Shown piece after piece: positions 15,565-25,123 of a stretch of 64,000 nucleotides of DNA. Position numbers and translations under genes: made by a program. The stretch lies in contig CAKQMB010000003.1 of the NCBI GenBank assembly GCA_934254825.1, forward strand, positions 62,001 to 126,000, written 5' to 3'. The notes beneath the pieces are model-generated. The model saw only the letters and a program-made list of their open reading frames with translations. It was not told the origin of the DNA and made no database searches. Numbering within the stretch: position 1 is the stretch's first letter; each line of letters starts with the position of its first letter. The stretch comes from an uncultured Clostridia bacterium (GTDB lineage Bacteria > Bacillota > Clostridia > Christensenellales > Borkfalkiaceae).

Positions 15565-17568
15565 TTATTCGTCTCTTTTGAATTTCAGGCTTGTTTCTTC
15601 TTTAAGAAATTTCTTCAAAAAAACGGCGTCGCTGTCCAAAGCGATCAGAAGCGTGTCCAGATGACCGTAATCGTTGTCGAGAAAACTAAACAATCTCTGA
15701 TAACTCTCATACAGGATCGTTTTTTCGGTATTTTTTACCTTAAAACCTAAAACGGTTATTCTTTTACCGTTTTTGGGCATTATATCGCTAATGTAAACAG
15801 AATGCACGTTTTCGTCTTTCATGGCGAATTCGACAATGTCCGAGACTGTTTCCGCCCCGATTTTCGTTTCGACAAAACCACGGCGAACGTCAAGTTCGTT
15901 TTGGTTTTTCTCCGCGATATACTCACGCATTTTTTCGTGTTTTAATCGTTTAAAATCGGAATATTTACGAATATCTCCGCTTTTCGCGATATAATCTCCG
16001 AGAACGGTCAACACCTTTTCCGTGTAGTTTCCGTTCGTCATCGATTGTATAAGGTAATCGATACCTTTATCGTCTTTAAGTGTTAAAAACGTCAATCCTT
16101 TTTCAAAAAGCAGTTCAGGCGACTTATCACCACTTTCGGATAATTGATTATAAATTTTGATAGATTTATCAAATTGCCCCGCTATTTTGTAGCATTCGGC
16201 GATATTAAGCAATTCTCTCCGCTCTGTAAAAGACTTCTCGTCTCTTTCGTATCTGTCGATTTTCGTAAGAACATAGTCGTAATTTTCTTTGCGCAATTCA
16301 TATTCGGGTTTTATGTGTTCATAGTTGAGAGAATTGATCGCGGCGAGAATATTGTCGTATTCATCGGTTTTCGGCTTATCGAAAACAATTCTGATACAGT
16401 CCGTATTGACGTTCAGATCCGAAAATTTTTCGCCGAATGTTCTTTCCGTCGGAATTTCCGGCGGAAGTCTTCTCTGAATTTCTTTTTCCCATTCGTTGCC
16501 GTATAATCCGTAAAAAATAAAGAATTCGTCGAGAATAAAAGTACCGTATGTTGCGGCGTTCAGCGAAGAAGAAAACAATTCTCTGTTCAGATTACACCTT
16601 TCGTCGCCGACAAACGATTCGTAAATTTTGTGTTTCACATAAGCTTGCGCATACGGTTTCGAGTATGGCGTCCGAGCCATTTTCTTATCAGTTATAGACG
16701 AACACTCTCTTTCGATAAAAATTCCGTCGCAATACAATCTCTCGTTTTGTCTGAGAAGAATCAGACCGAAAACCTTTGCGGAAAACGGAGCCTTTGAAAG
16801 AATAAATTCGTATCTGTCGAGATAATCGTCGGTTTTAAGGATTTTTTCGGTTTCTTTTCCTTTCTTTAACAGTATTTGCCGATATATCGCGGCTTTAAGT
16901 TCTTCGTCGTCGAGAACCTGATAAGCCGTTATTCCGATATGCAATTCGTATCTTCCCTCGCGCTTATAAAAATCTATCTCGGACCCGAAAGAGATATAAG
17001 ACAACGTATTTTTAATTCCGAAAGCCGTGAAAACGTTTTCCGCAAGTGCGTACAGTTGCGGAAATTCGTTTTTATCGATCAAAATATCCGGGGAATAAAA
17101 CTCGTCTTTTACAAGAAAATATTCGACGCCGACTATCAGAACGTCGGAAGTAAAAACTACTATTGCGATAGTTATCGGATAAATGAACGCAAGGAGCGAC
17201 GCAAGTATAAAACACGCGTAAATGCACGTCTCGCAAATTGCGAGATAGAAACGCATTGCAATATTTTCAAAATTAACGCGTTTAAAAAAACGTATTGTAT
17301 TTTTCCTTGCGAATTCGCTTTTTTCTACGATTTTCGCATAGACTTTTTCGGGATCTGCCCGATTATCTTTTCTTTTTTTTACCCCTCGGAAAATTATGTT
17401 CGCGACAAAAATCGCGACCAATACAGCCGAGCATATCCCCAGAGCGATTGCCACGCTCCCGAGCCAAGGACTTTCTTCTAAAAATATCTTGCCCGGAAAC
17501 GCGAACAATAACGCCATCGCGATCGTAAACGCGAATGACAACGCTACTCTTAAAAAATACTTTTTCAT
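15565..17568 (-). CDS. Membrane protein with degenerate M48 peptidase-like domain and TPR-like repeats
   Basis: 667 residues. Four hydrophobic spans lie in residues 1-165. Then NEFPQLYALAENVFTAFGI ... LHIGITAYQVLDDEELKAAIYRQI follows the layout of M48 (Ste24/HtpX) peptidases, in which the last part would read EELxAVLAHELGH; here HExxH is IYRQI, so the zinc site is lost. A later ERECSSITDKK resembles the second M48 motif without its full ligands. Residues of about 470-560 look like TPR helices (AECYKIAGQFDKSIKIYNQL), and the C-terminal 80 residues are unrecognised. Function is unknown and probably non-proteolytic. The start overlaps the rpe stop by four bases. Confidence 0.6.
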   Translation of the reverse strand: MKKYFLRVALSFAFTIAMALLFAFPGKIFLEESPWLGSVAIALGICSAVLVAIFVANIIFRGVKKRKDNRADPEKVYAKIVEKSEFARKNTIRFFKRVNFENIAMRFYLAICETCIYACFILASLLAFIYPITIAIVVFTSDVLIVGVEYFLVKDEFYSPDILIDKNEFPQLYALAENVFTAFGIKNTLSYISFGSEIDFYKREGRYELHIGITAYQVLDDEELKAAIYRQILLKKGKETEKILKTDDYLDRYEFILSKAPFSAKVFGLILLRQNERLYCDGIFIERECSSITDKKMARTPYSKPYAQAYVKHKIYESFVGDERCNLNRELFSSSLNAATYGTFILDEFFIFYGLYGNEWEKEIQRRLPPEIPTERTFGEKFSDLNVNTDCIRIVFDKPKTDEYDNILAAINSLNYEHIKPEYELRKENYDYVLTKIDRYERDEKSFTERRELLNIAECYKIAGQFDKSIKIYNQLSESGDKSPELLFEKGLTFLTLKDDKGIDYLIQSMTNGNYTEKVLTVLGDYIAKSGDIRKYSDFKRLKHEKMREYIAEKNQNELDVRRGFVETKIGAETVSDIVEFAMKDENVHSVYISDIMPKNGKRITVLGFKVKNTEKTILYESYQRLFSFLDNDYGHLDTLLIALDSDAVFLKKFLKEETSLKFKRDE

Positions 17569-18227
17569 ATCCCTCTTAAATTTCCGATAGCTTGTTTTCT
17601 GTCTTTTGCTCCGAAAACCGCGCTCCCCGCCACGAGAACGTCACATCCCGCCGAGATAGCTTTTTTCGAAGTTTCCGCGTTTATCCCCCCGTCGATTTCA
17701 AGAATGCAATCAAGCTTGTTTTCGTCGATTATGTCACGGATTTTTTTGCATTTTTCCAAAACGTCGGATATAAACGACTGACCGCCGAATCCCGGGAAAA
17801 CGCTCATAACCAACACCATATCGCAAAGCGGAATTTCGTTTACGACTTTCTCTACGGGCGTATCGGGATTTATTACGAGTCCGCATTTAACGCCGCAGGA
17901 CCTGATAAGTTTAAGAACTTCGGCTAAATTATCTTTGCATGCCTCGTAATGTACGGTTATATAATCCGCGCCCGCTTCGGCAAATTTTTTAACGTATTTT
18001 TCGGGCGAAACAATCATCAGATGACAATCGAGCGGAGTTTTATCCGACAGTTTTTTAAGGTCGGCAACCATTTTTATTCCGAAAGTGATATTCGGAACGA
18101 AAACCCCGTCCATAACGTCGAGGTGAATAATATCCGCACCTGCCGCGACAACGTTTTTAAGTTCATCGCCCATTTTCGAAAAGTCCGCCGAAAGCATTGA
18201 CGGCGCGATTTTAATATTTTTTTCCAT
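17565..18227 (-). CDS. rpe: Ribulose-phosphate 3-epimerase
   Basis: 220 residues, normal length. The TIM barrel shows IAPSMLSADFSKMG, DIIHLDVMDGVFVPNITFG, DCHLMI, VMSVFPGFGGQSFI and EIDGGINAETSKKA, covering the metal-binding His/Asp and phosphate sites. It interconverts ribulose 5-phosphate and xylulose 5-phosphate in the pentose phosphate pathway. It overlaps rsgA by 17 bases and the M48-like gene by four, in the common rsgA-rpe order. Confidence 0.97.
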   Translation of the reverse strand: MEKNIKIAPSMLSADFSKMGDELKNVVAAGADIIHLDVMDGVFVPNITFGIKMVADLKKLSDKTPLDCHLMIVSPEKYVKKFAEAGADYITVHYEACKDNLAEVLKLIRSCGVKCGLVINPDTPVEKVVNEIPLCDMVLVMSVFPGFGGQSFISDVLEKCKKIRDIIDENKLDCILEIDGGINAETSKKAISAGCDVLVAGSAVFGAKDRKQAIGNLRGI

Positions 18228-19053
18228 TTTGTATTTCCTTGAAAATTTCGGTATATCTCATATACCTTTCTTTATCGATTAAGCCTTCTTTAACCGCGTT
18301 TTTTATGGCGCAATCGGGTTCGCCGATGTGTTTGCAATCGTTAAACCTGCACTGCCCGAGATACGGTAAAAATTCCGTATAAGCATGCGGAAGCTCGTCG
18401 GCTCCGAGAGATAAATCGATAGACGAAAACCCCGGCGTATCCATAATTTCAGCGCCGTCTTTTTCGATAATCTCCGAAACGGTCGTAGTCTGCTTTCCTC
18501 GTTCGGTTTTTCTGCTGACTTCGCCCGTTTGTCTGTTTTCGTTGAAAATCCTGTTCAGTATCGAAGTTTTTCCTACGGCGGACTGCCCCGTGAATACGGT
18601 TAATTTCCCCGAAATATACGAAAATAAATCGTCTATCCCCTCTCCCGTTTTCGCTGAAACGCGAAAAATCTTTTTTACCGCTTTCGAGTAATTTTTTTCG
18701 ACTTTTGCCGCGGTTTCGTCTCCGATATCGAGTTTGTTTACAACGATCAACGCCTCTACGTCGTACATGGCGCAAACCCCGAGAAGTTTATCTATAAGAT
18801 AAAAATCGGGTTCCGGCGGCTTGCCGATCACGACGGCTATAACGTCCACATTGGCTACGTTCGGACGGCGAAATCTGTTTTTTCGTCGGCAAACTTCCGC
18901 CACGACGGCGTTATCGATTTTTACGTTATCGCCAGTAACTATTCCGTCCGACTTTATTTTCAGCGAGCCTTTCGCCGTGCAGACGACCGTTCCGCCGTCT
19001 GTTTTGACGAAATATTTGCCCGAATGTATTTTAAGAACTTTACCTTCAATCAG
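18211..19053 (-). CDS. rsgA: Small ribosomal subunit biogenesis GTPase RsgA, CTG start
   Basis: 280 residues if started at CTG 19053. An ATG/GTG-only reading begins at GTG 18903 and would lack the OB fold, yet the upstream frame encodes it (IEGKVLKIHSGKYFVKTDGG ... KIKSDGIVTGDNV), and a GGGGAGG site lies nine bases before the CTG. The G domain is circularly permuted: NKLD, then GQSAVGKTS, then DTPGFSS; the zinc-binding tail has C-x7-H-x5-C spacing (CRFNDCKHIGEPDC). RsgA helps mature the 30S subunit. It overlaps rlmN by eight bases. The prpC-prkC pair usually found between rlmN and rsgA is absent. Confidence 0.93.
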   Translation of the reverse strand: MIEGKVLKIHSGKYFVKTDGGTVVCTAKGSLKIKSDGIVTGDNVKIDNAVVAEVCRRKNRFRRPNVANVDVIAVVIGKPPEPDFYLIDKLLGVCAMYDVEALIVVNKLDIGDETAAKVEKNYSKAVKKIFRVSAKTGEGIDDLFSYISGKLTVFTGQSAVGKTSILNRIFNENRQTGEVSRKTERGKQTTTVSEIIEKDGAEIMDTPGFSSIDLSLGADELPHAYTEFLPYLGQCRFNDCKHIGEPDCAIKNAVKEGLIDKERYMRYTEIFKEIQNGKKY

Positions 19054-20101
19054 AGCCGTTTTCCTCCCCGTTCAGAAATTTTCTGCGGAGCTGTCCGCAG
19101 GCTCCGTCTATATCGACGCCCATTTGTCTCCTGACGGTCGCGGATATTCCGCCTTTATTTAAAAGAGCCATAAATCTGTATGCGTCTTTATCGGAAGTCG
19201 CCGTAAGATTTTTCTCCTTTACGTCGTTAAGTCTAATCAGATTGACGTGGCAAGGTCTGCCTTTAAGAAGACGAATAAGCTCGTCCGCGCATTTTTTTCC
19301 GTCGTTCTGCCCTTTAACGAGCGAGTATTCGAATATGTATCGTCTGCCCGTTTTATCGAAATATGCCGAACAAGCGTCGAGAATTTCTTTTACTTTATAC
19401 TTTTTCGCAATCGGCATCAGTTCTTTACGTTTTTCGTCGAACGGATTATGAAGCGAAACGGTAAGATTTACATCCAACCCTTCGTCCGCGAGGCGATAAA
19501 TATTCGGGACAAGACCGCAGGTAGACAAACTCACGTTTCTGGGACTTACGTTTAATCCGTTTTCGTCGGATAAAAGTCTTAAAAATTTTATCGTGTTGTC
19601 GTAATTATCGAGCGGTTCGCCGCTACCCATCAAAACGACGTTTGTTATCTGTCTTTTATCGGCGGTTCCGCCTAAAAGTCTGTTTACGGCGGTAATTTCG
19701 GCATAAATTTCGCCTGCGGAAAGGTTTCTTACAAGCCCTCCGATGCCCGAAGCGCAAAACGCGCAACCCATTCTGCAACCGACCTGCGTCGAAACGCATT
19801 GGGTGTTTCCGTACTTATATTTCATCACGACGCCCTCTATAACGTTTCCGTCGTGAAGTTTAAACAAGAGCTTTTTAGTTCCGTCGATCTTCGAAGTTTT
19901 TATTTCGATTATTTCTACCGCCGAGTCGGCATACTCTTCGAGTAATTTTTCTCTGAAATTTTTGGAAATATCCGTTATTTCCGAGATTTTTTTACCCTGA
20001 GCAAGCCCCTTGAAAATCTGTAACGCGCGATACGGCTTCTCGCCCTTTTCGCTCATAAGGATTTTCAGCTCGTCGTAAGAAAGATCCTGCAATACTTTCA
20101 T
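19046..20101 (-). CDS. rlmN: Dual-specificity rRNA/tRNA adenine-C2 methyltransferase RlmN
   Basis: 351 residues. The radical SAM cluster motif is CRMGCAFCASG (C-x3-C-x2-C), preceded by the N-terminal helical domain and followed by GSGEPLDN and the C-terminal RRQMGVDIDGACGQL, whose Cys is the resolving residue. It methylates A2503 of 23S rRNA and A37 of some tRNAs. It starts one base after the rsmB stop and overlaps rsgA. Confidence 0.97.
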   Translation of the reverse strand: MKVLQDLSYDELKILMSEKGEKPYRALQIFKGLAQGKKISEITDISKNFREKLLEEYADSAVEIIEIKTSKIDGTKKLLFKLHDGNVIEGVVMKYKYGNTQCVSTQVGCRMGCAFCASGIGGLVRNLSAGEIYAEITAVNRLLGGTADKRQITNVVLMGSGEPLDNYDNTIKFLRLLSDENGLNVSPRNVSLSTCGLVPNIYRLADEGLDVNLTVSLHNPFDEKRKELMPIAKKYKVKEILDACSAYFDKTGRRYIFEYSLVKGQNDGKKCADELIRLLKGRPCHVNLIRLNDVKEKNLTATSDKDAYRFMALLNKGGISATVRRQMGVDIDGACGQLRRKFLNGEENGSD

Positions 20102-20102
20102 A

Positions 20103-21347
20103 TCACACCTTTTTGAATTTACAGAAGTAAAATCCCGCGCCGTAAGAAAGATGCGGCAGAAAAGAAACGCCGACTTTCATCTGTTCGTGTCCGAGTTTCG
20201 AGTTTATTTCCACGGCTTCGAAATCTTTGTTTTCTCTCAGAAAATCAAGGCATACCTTTTCGTTTTCGCTTTTGAAAACCGAACAGGTAGAATAATATAA
20301 AACTCCGCCTTTTTTAAGATATCTACTGCAATTTTGCAATATTTTACGTTGCGTGGAATAAATATTTTCGACGTCTTTCTCTTCTCTTCTGAGCTTTATG
20401 TCGGGATTGTCTTTTATAACGCCGTAACCGCTGCAAGGCACGTCGCAAAGCACTGCGTCGTACTTATTTTCGAACTTCTCGTCGAAAACCGACGAGTCGG
20501 CGTTTATCGCAACGATATTCGTCTTCTTCATCCTTTCGGCATATTCTTCGATAAGCTTAACCCTATGCGGGTGCAACTCGCACGAAGTAACCGAAACAAA
20601 TTTGTCGGCAAGATTAACGCTTTTCCCGCCAGGTGCGGCGCAGGCGTCAAGAAGGCTTTCACCGCCCTCTACCATATCGCATATAGCCACGCTTCCGATT
20701 GATTGAAAGGTATAAATTCCTTTATCGAAATCTTCGTCGCGTTTAAAACCTTTAACGAAAAACGTGTTATCAAACGGAGTTTTTCGGAACGCCCAACGCT
20801 TGTCGGTCAGATATTTTTCGCCGTCTGTATCCGAATTAAATCTGACGGTAGTCATTTCCGAGTCTGCGTACATGATTTCCTTCGCGGTTTCCGTACCGTA
20901 ATCGCCTATCAATCTTTTGACGGCAAAAACGGGATAAGAATATTCGACCGAAAGTTTTTCGATCTCGTCGCTCGGCATGGGAACGGGTTTTGAGATATAT
21001 TTACGCAAAAAAGCGTTTACAAATCCTGCCGTACCGCCTTTTCCGAGCTTTTTTATAAGCTCGACAGCCGTATCGACCACGGCATAAGGGGCGGTTTTTA
21101 AATATTTCAGCGAATACATCGCTATTTTTAAAATTATCCTTATCGCTTGTTTCGGGCGTTTATCGCATAAAACTTTTAAAGCGTATTCGAATTCTATGTC
21201 TCTGTCGAGAACGCCGTAACAAATTTTCGTCGTGTGAGCCCTGTTCTTCTCTTCTATAAACACGTCCGACATAGCTTGTTTCAGGAACGCTCCGTCCGAA
21301 TAAACAAGAAAAAGAATACGGTAACTATCGTAAAAAACGTTCAGCAT
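20103..21347 (-). CDS. rsmB: 16S rRNA m5C967 methyltransferase RsmB
   Basis: 414 residues. An N-terminal NusB-like RNA-binding domain (RIILKIAMYSLKYLKTAPYAVVDTAVELIKKL) is followed by a class I methyltransferase: SAM motif LLDACAAPGGKS, DVPCSGYGVI (catalytic Cys in PC) and YYSTCSVFKSEN (second Cys). It lies three bases after fmt and one before rlmN, in a tightly packed operon. Confidence 0.95.
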   Translation of the reverse strand: MLNVFYDSYRILFLVYSDGAFLKQAMSDVFIEEKNRAHTTKICYGVLDRDIEFEYALKVLCDKRPKQAIRIILKIAMYSLKYLKTAPYAVVDTAVELIKKLGKGGTAGFVNAFLRKYISKPVPMPSDEIEKLSVEYSYPVFAVKRLIGDYGTETAKEIMYADSEMTTVRFNSDTDGEKYLTDKRWAFRKTPFDNTFFVKGFKRDEDFDKGIYTFQSIGSVAICDMVEGGESLLDACAAPGGKSVNLADKFVSVTSCELHPHRVKLIEEYAERMKKTNIVAINADSSVFDEKFENKYDAVLCDVPCSGYGVIKDNPDIKLRREEKDVENIYSTQRKILQNCSRYLKKGGVLYYSTCSVFKSENEKVCLDFLRENKDFEAVEINSKLGHEQMKVGVSFLPHLSYGAGFYFCKFKKV

Positions 21348-21350
21348 TTC

Positions 21351-22292
21351 TTATTTTTTCTCTGTTTGTTCGGGTTTAAAAGTAAAGAAATCGCCCGCAT
21401 TTATCTTTCTTCCGTTCAGAAAATTTTTTGCGGAAAGTCTTTTTCCGCCCTCTTCCTGAATTTCGAGAATTTCGACCGCGCCCGAAGAGCAAGCAATGAC
21501 AAGCTTTTTAGCAGCTATTATAACTTCGCCCGCGTTTCCCTGCCCCTCGACGGTTTTCGCCCTGTAAAACTTATATTTTTTATCTTTACAGAAAGAATAA
21601 GCAAGCGGGTACATTCCGTTTATGAAATCGGCGGCTTCTTTACCCGATTTACCGAAATCGACTTCCGTCTGTTCTTTTTTTATCGTTTTTACCACGTTCG
21701 CGAGCGAATCGTCCTGTTTTTCGTAACGAGCCGTTCCGTTTTCTATGGCTGTCAAAACGTCGTTTATATGCTCCGCGCCGATATCGGAAAGCCTTTCCGC
21801 AAGTTCCGCGGAAGTTTCGCTTTCTTTGATTTCGGTTTTGTATGCGGCGATAATATCGCCCGTATCGAGACCTTCTTCCGTTTTCATAAACGTTACGCCC
21901 GTTTCTTTTTCGCCGTTTACAATCGCATACTGAATAGGCGCCGCGCCTCTGTATTTAGGCAAAAGCGAAGCATGAATATTTATTACGCCGTATTTGCAGA
22001 CATCGAGAATATCTTTTGTGAGTATTTGCCCGTAGGCGCAGGTAACCATAATGTCCGCGCCGAGTTTTCTCAATTCTTCCGCCCCGCCGTTGCGTATTTT
22101 TTCAAACTGAAAAACGGGAATTCCGTTATTTAACGCTACGATCTTTGTCGGAGGCGGGGTTATTATCGCCTTTCTTCCGACCGGTCTGTCGGGTTGGCAA
22201 ACAACTCCGACAACTTCATGTTTTCCTGTCGATATAATTCTTTCGAGCGGCTTTACCGCAAATTCGGGCGTTCCGAGAAAAATAACCTTCAA
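21351..22292 (-). CDS. fmt: Methionyl-tRNA formyltransferase
   Basis: 313 residues, normal length. FLGTPEFAV, the formyl-transfer site HASLLPKYRGAAPIQYAI (with Asn before His in INIHAS), GVTFMKTEEGLDTGDI and a C-terminal tRNA-binding domain are visible. It formylates initiator Met-tRNA. It is three bases downstream of def, which encodes the enzyme that removes the same formyl group. Confidence 0.97.
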   Translation of the reverse strand: MKVIFLGTPEFAVKPLERIISTGKHEVVGVVCQPDRPVGRKAIITPPPTKIVALNNGIPVFQFEKIRNGGAEELRKLGADIMVTCAYGQILTKDILDVCKYGVINIHASLLPKYRGAAPIQYAIVNGEKETGVTFMKTEEGLDTGDIIAAYKTEIKESETSAELAERLSDIGAEHINDVLTAIENGTARYEKQDDSLANVVKTIKKEQTEVDFGKSGKEAADFINGMYPLAYSFCKDKKYKFYRAKTVEGQGNAGEVIIAAKKLVIACSSGAVEILEIQEEGGKRLSAKNFLNGRKINAGDFFTFKPEQTEKK

Positions 22293-22295
22293 CGC

Positions 22296-22751
22296 TTACA
22301 CCTCCTCTCTGAGATTATTAGCCTTGTCAACATACAAAATGCCGTCGAGATGATCGTTTTCGTGACAAATCGCGCGAGCCGTGAAATCGCGGGCTACAAG
22401 CTTAAATTTATTACCGTATCTGTCGAGAGCTTCTACCGTAACTTTCTTCGGACGTTTTACGTCTCCCCATTTTCCTTTGACGGAAAGACAGCCTTCCACG
22501 CCGTATTGCGAACCTGAAACTCCGAGGATTTTCGGATTGATAAACTCAAAATATCCGTCATCGGTATGAACGATGAATACTCTGATGTTTCTGCCGACCT
22601 GCGGAGCGGCAAGTCCCGCCCCCTGCGCGTCTTCGAGAGTTTCTTTCATATCGTCGAGAAGTTTAATTAAATTTAAATCGACCGCGTCGACTTTCACGCA
22701 TTTTTCCCTTAAAATAGGATCACCTATCTGTATAATTTGAAGTTTTGCCAT
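22296..22751 (-). CDS. def: Peptide deformylase
   Basis: 151 residues. All three motifs are present: GAGLAAPQVG, EGCLSV (metal-binding Cys) and HENDHLDG (HExxH). It removes the formyl group of nascent N-termini. It lies between priA and fmt. GGGAGAG precedes the start. Confidence 0.97.
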   Translation of the reverse strand: MAKLQIIQIGDPILREKCVKVDAVDLNLIKLLDDMKETLEDAQGAGLAAPQVGRNIRVFIVHTDDGYFEFINPKILGVSGSQYGVEGCLSVKGKWGDVKRPKKVTVEALDRYGNKFKLVARDFTARAICHENDHLDGILYVDKANNLREEV

Positions 22752-22772
22752 ATTCGGTCTCTCCCGTTTTAT

Positions 22773-24971
22773 TTAATACAAGTTCGACGGATTTTCTTCC
22801 ACATAGCATAAAGCCTTTAACGATTTTTCTTCGCTTACGACGGTGTAAATCTTGTCTCTGACAGACGTAACGTCACCCGTAAGCCGCATTAAAATCTGAT
22901 ATCTGAACTTGTTCTTTATTCTTTTTACAGGACTTTTCATCTTGTTGAAAAACAAGAAATTATCCCTGTATTTATCGTAAATTTCAGAAACTTTTACGAA
23001 AATGTTTTTTAGCGAATTCAAAGCGTTTTCGTCGTTTTCCGATTCGATCATAATTCTTATAATCAAAGCGTACGGCGGAAATCCCGTCGCCTTTCTCACG
23101 GCATTTTCTCTTTCGAAAAAACCGTTGTAATCGTAATGTATCGCCGCGGATAAAACGGCATTGTCCGGGTTGTACGTCTGCAAAACGACTTTCCCCTTCT
23201 TGTCCGCTCTTCCGCTTCTGCCCGCAACCTGCGTTATAAGCTGAAAAGTTCTTTCTCCGCTTCTGTAATCGGAAAAATATAAACTCATATCCGCGTCGAG
23301 AATTCCGACGAGTGTAACCGCGGGGAAATCATGTCCTTTTGCAACCATTTGCGTCCCCACGAGAAAATCGGCTTTTCTGTCGGAAAAGTCTTTCAGAATT
23401 TGAAAATGCCCGTCTTTTGTCCTCGTCGTGTCGTTATCCATTCGAAGTATCCGAGCCGTCGGAAACAAATTTTGAAGTTCTGAAACGATTTTCTGCGTTC
23501 CCGCTCCGCTGTAACTTAAATTTATCGAGCCGCATTCGGGGCAAGCCGTAAGCATTTTATAGGTCGCACCGCAATAATGGCATTTAAGCAAATTGTAGTC
23601 TTTATGATAATTCAAGGAAATATCGCAATTTTCGCATTTTGCCACATATCCGCAGTCACGGCAGATAACCTGTCTCGAATAGCCTCTTCTGTTATAGAAT
23701 ATAATTGCCTGCTCGCCTTTTTCGAGACATTCTTTAAGCCCGTCTCTAAGGTCTGCCGAAAAAATACCCGCATTGCCGCGCCTTATTTCCTTGCGCATAT
23801 CGGCGACGATGAATTCGGGAAGATTTTTTCCGTTAATTCTGTTTTTCATAACGGCAAGATTGTATTTGCCGCTTAAAGCGTTATCGTAGCTTTCTATTGA
23901 CGGCGTCGCACTGCCTAAAACAACCTTTGCTCCGTCGATTTCGGCGCGTTTTACGGCGATTTCAACCGTTTTATATCTCGGACTCGTTTCGGCTTCATAG
24001 CTCGAATCGTGTTCTTCGTCTACGATTATAAGTCCGACGTTACTTAGCGGCGCGAAAATCGCGCTTCTCGCGCCAATCGCTATTCTGGATTCGCCTGTTT
24101 TTAAACGAAGCCATTCGTCGTATCGTTCGCCTGCGGACAAACCGCTGTGCAAAATCGAAACGCTGCCCTCGAATCTCGCTCTTAACTGCCCGAGCATCTG
24201 CGGCGTGAGAGCTATTTCGGGAACAAGCATTATCGCAGTTCTGCCTTTTTTCAATGTTTCGTTGATAAGCCTTAAATAAACTTCGGTTTTTCCGCTTCCC
24301 GTAACTCCGAATAAAAGCGTGACGATTTTATCGGTTTCCGTAATGCTTTTTATCGCGCCGAGCTGTTCGGCGGAAAGAGTTACGTCTTTCGAAAAACCAC
24401 TGAGTTCCTTATAAGGCGTTCTCCCCGCTTTTTCAAGGTATTCTTCGACAAAACCCTTTTGTTTGAGCGCGTTTATCGCCGCAGAGCCGAATTCTTCCGA
24501 CAAAATAGATTTTTTGCGGAATTTCTCTTCGGAAAGCTTATCGATAATTCCTTCCTGCGCGGTAGAACCCTTTCTCAGCGACGAAAGCATCTCTTCTTTC
24601 GTGAAATTCCCGGATAATCGAACAAAGGAAACAAATCTTTCTTTTACCCTTCCGCCGCGTAATTCCGACGGAATAAAAAGCCTTAAAGCCGCCGCAAAAG
24701 GAACATGATAATTGTTTTTAACGAATTTCGCAAGCTCCAAACATTCGTCGTTTATAACGGGAAAATCGTCGAGAACTCTTTTTATCGGTTTAAGCTTCCC
24801 GATCGGAACTTCTGTCGTTTCCTTGATATCGATAACAAACCCTTCTTTCGATCCGTAACCGAAGGGAACTTCGACCCGACAACCGATTTTAACGTTTTCG
24901 TCGGTAAAAGAATAATCGAAAACTCTGTCTATTTCACTATGCGCAACGTCTACGATTACTTCGGCGATCAT
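22773..24971 (-). CDS. priA: Primosomal replication restart helicase PriA
   Basis: 732 residues. N-terminal DNA-binding domain, then helicase motifs GVTGSGKTEVYL (Walker A) and VDEEHDSSYE (DEEH), an inserted zinc-binding region with eight Cys (CRDCGYVAKCENC ... CHYCGATYKMLTACPECGS), and QVAGRSGR (motif VI). PriA reloads the replisome at stalled forks. Preceded by GGGAGGGAAT before ATG. A terminator lies between rpoZ and priA, so priA may have its own promoter, which was not identified. Confidence 0.97.
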   Translation of the reverse strand: MIAEVIVDVAHSEIDRVFDYSFTDENVKIGCRVEVPFGYGSKEGFVIDIKETTEVPIGKLKPIKRVLDDFPVINDECLELAKFVKNNYHVPFAAALRLFIPSELRGGRVKERFVSFVRLSGNFTKEEMLSSLRKGSTAQEGIIDKLSEEKFRKKSILSEEFGSAAINALKQKGFVEEYLEKAGRTPYKELSGFSKDVTLSAEQLGAIKSITETDKIVTLLFGVTGSGKTEVYLRLINETLKKGRTAIMLVPEIALTPQMLGQLRARFEGSVSILHSGLSAGERYDEWLRLKTGESRIAIGARSAIFAPLSNVGLIIVDEEHDSSYEAETSPRYKTVEIAVKRAEIDGAKVVLGSATPSIESYDNALSGKYNLAVMKNRINGKNLPEFIVADMRKEIRRGNAGIFSADLRDGLKECLEKGEQAIIFYNRRGYSRQVICRDCGYVAKCENCDISLNYHKDYNLLKCHYCGATYKMLTACPECGSINLSYSGAGTQKIVSELQNLFPTARILRMDNDTTRTKDGHFQILKDFSDRKADFLVGTQMVAKGHDFPAVTLVGILDADMSLYFSDYRSGERTFQLITQVAGRSGRADKKGKVVLQTYNPDNAVLSAAIHYDYNGFFERENAVRKATGFPPYALIIRIMIESENDENALNSLKNIFVKVSEIYDKYRDNFLFFNKMKSPVKRIKNKFRYQILMRLTGDVTSVRDKIYTVVSEEKSLKALCYVEENPSNLY

Positions 24972-25070
24972 ATTCCCTCCCGTAAAAAATTCTTTTTATA
25001 TCGACTATAAATAAAACGCGGAAATTGCGGCGTTTCGGTAAAGCTCGCTTTATTTCCGACCGAGATCTCA

Positions 25071-25117
25071 ATAAAAAAATAGAACGGAATAACCCGTTTG
25101 TCGCGAGCCATTCCGTT
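25071..25117 (-). terminator. Terminator between rpoZ and priA
   Basis: Minus-strand AACGGAAT (25117-25110) pairs with ATTCCGTT (25090-25083), followed by CTATTTTTTTATT. It implies at least partial separation of yicC-rpoZ from priA-def-fmt. Confidence 0.65.
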
Positions 25118-25123
25118 GAAATA

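Noticed and set aside
18211..18903. N-terminally truncated RsgA
   Set aside because: The missing OB domain is encoded in frame upstream once a CTG start is accepted.
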